Shown here in pieces: positions 5,589 to 6,070 of a DNA stretch of 6,070 nucleotides. The stretch lies in assembly GCA_022704985.1 (NCBI GenBank), contig JAKJFI010000059.1:1-6070 (forward strand), given 5' to 3'. Source of the stretch: Candidatus Omnitrophota bacterium. GTDB lineage: Bacteria > Ratteibacteria > UBA8468 > B48-G9 > JAFGKM01. The first letter of the stretch is position 1, and the number at the start of each line of letters is the position of its first letter. Below the pieces are notes generated by a model that saw only the letters and a program-made list of their open reading frames with translations, searched no databases and was not told the DNA's origin. The position numbers and the translations under genes were made by a program.

Positions 5589-5966
5589 CTATATTTTCAG
5601 CTGTGCTTCTCCTTCCCACAGGCCGTGTATGTTGCAATAGGAGGAAGCGTATATCGTTCCGTTTTTTCCTGTTTTGAAGGTCAGTACGACCTCCGGGCTG
5701 GAGTAGACCGCGCTTGTATCCGCGCCTTCGGTTGAAGCGCCGTGAGAAGTGAATTCCGCCCTGCCTATCTGATAGGGAAATTTTCCTCCTTCCGGCAGGA
5801 AATAGACCTCTATCCACGCAATATGATGGGCTGTGGTGTTGGGATGCGCTATTTCCTTTCCCACGCTTATCCTGATTTTCACCTGTCCATTGCCAGCTTC
5901 AAGAATCTCGATAACCGGAGCATGTTTTTCTTTTGCCCAGTCGCCGCTCTGAAATAATTCTTTCAT
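5589..5966 (-). CDS. sorA: Superoxide reductase, class II (neelaredoxin type)
   Basis: This 125-residue cytoplasmic non-haem iron enzyme of anaerobes reduces superoxide to hydrogen peroxide without making O2. All iron ligands of the catalytic Fe(His4Cys) centre are visible at near-canonical positions: EKH (Glu13, Lys14, His15), EIAHPNTTAHHIAW with His41 and His47, and SYCNIHGLW with Cys111 and His114. Glu13 and Lys14 correspond to the flexible loop that guides superoxide. There is no N-terminal desulforedoxin domain (no CxxC-type Fe(Cys4) site), so it is the one-iron class. Length matches archaeal and bacterial neelaredoxins. ATG 5966 follows a strong AAGGAGG at 5972-5978. Upstream is a TATAAT-type promoter. 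A rubredoxin partner, often nearby, is not in the window. The gene sits beside the antiporter on the same strand, 119 bases apart, but appears to be separately transcribed. Confidence 0.96.
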   Translation of the reverse strand: MKELFQSGDWAKEKHAPVIEILEAGNGQVKIRISVGKEIAHPNTTAHHIAWIEVYFLPEGGKFPYQIGRAEFTSHGASTEGADTSAVYSSPEVVLTFKTGKNGTIYASSYCNIHGLWEGEAQLKI

Positions 5967-5987
5967 GTGAACCTCCTTTTTCCTAAT

Positions 5988-6016
5988 ATTATATGGATAT
6001 TATCCTATGTGCGCAA
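5988..6016 (-). promoter_or_regulatory. Candidate promoter of the superoxide reductase gene
   Basis: On the minus strand TATAAT (5988-5993) lies 17 bases downstream of TTGCGC (6011-6016), giving a start near 5981 and a leader of about 15 bases that contains the ribosome binding site. A short inverted repeat GGATA-T-TATCC (5995-6005) occupies the spacer and could bind a repressor. The -35 is poor apart from TTG. Confidence 0.5.
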
Positions 6017-6070
6017 CGGCAGACAGGTTGAATTTATCGGTTTCCGGCCGCAGGGGCTTTCACGCGAGGG

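Noticed and set aside
5530..5817. Minus-strand frame of 95 codons overlapping the superoxide reductase gene
   Set aside because: It is an out-of-frame shadow of the SOR gene, whose iron ligands are all intact.
5981..5996. PerR-box-like sequence at the SOR promoter
   Set aside because: One half (ATATAAT) fits TTATAAT, but the other half matches poorly, about nine of 14 positions overall; not enough to call.
6007..6070. Plus-strand open frame running off the right edge from ATG 6007
   Set aside because: No ribosome binding site, only about 21 codons visible, overlaps the SOR promoter; no recognisable similarity.

Overview
The window looks like chromosomal DNA of a strictly anaerobic bacterium. 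It carries the diaphorase and iron-sulfur end of a multimeric NAD(P)-linked hydrogenase (or formate dehydrogenase), a class II superoxide reductase, and two ion or metal transporters. Nothing in 6 kb fixes the phylum. Desulfobacterota, Nitrospirota, Omnitrophota-like lineages and similar anaerobes are all compatible, and this is inference only.

Left half, 1-2903, minus strand: a compact operon read right to left. It starts with a NuoE/HndA-type [2Fe-2S] subunit (2394-2903), which shares TAATG with a NuoF/HndC-type flavoprotein (697-2394). A 60-codon mini-gene follows (470-652). Last comes the 5' part of the large catalytic subunit, with NuoG/HndD-type [2Fe-2S], His-Cys3 and 4Fe-4S cluster motifs (1-492, cut by the window edge). 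Together these would move electrons between NAD(P)H and the off-window catalytic centre through FMN and a chain of Fe-S clusters. The NuoF homologue lacks the usual C-terminal 2[4Fe-4S] ferredoxin domain. The mini-gene resembles the Cys-rich terminal segment of GltD-like FAD oxidoreductases.

Middle, 2904-3217: a 314-bp divergent intergenic region. A TATAAT-type promoter faces the hydrogenase operon and a TTGACA-17-TAGACT promoter faces a ZIP transporter gene. It also holds inverted repeats and a duplicated 'TTAAACGG...ATGGAAGAG' start context.

Right half, 3218-6070: a ZIP-family metal transporter (plus, 3218-3940) converges on a CPA1/NhaP2-type cation/proton antiporter with a C-terminal RCK_C domain (minus, 3994-5469). 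Upstream of the antiporter is a superoxide reductase (minus, 5589-5966) with its own promoter, a strong AGGAGG ribosome binding site and a probable weak terminator. The last ~60 bases (6010-6070) hold nothing I can assign beyond the -35 element of that promoter.

I see no CRISPR array, tRNA, rRNA or mobile element. There is no clear new multi-gene system. The most unusual signals are the truncated NuoF plus the GltD-tail mini-gene, and the structured, partly duplicated regulatory region in the middle.
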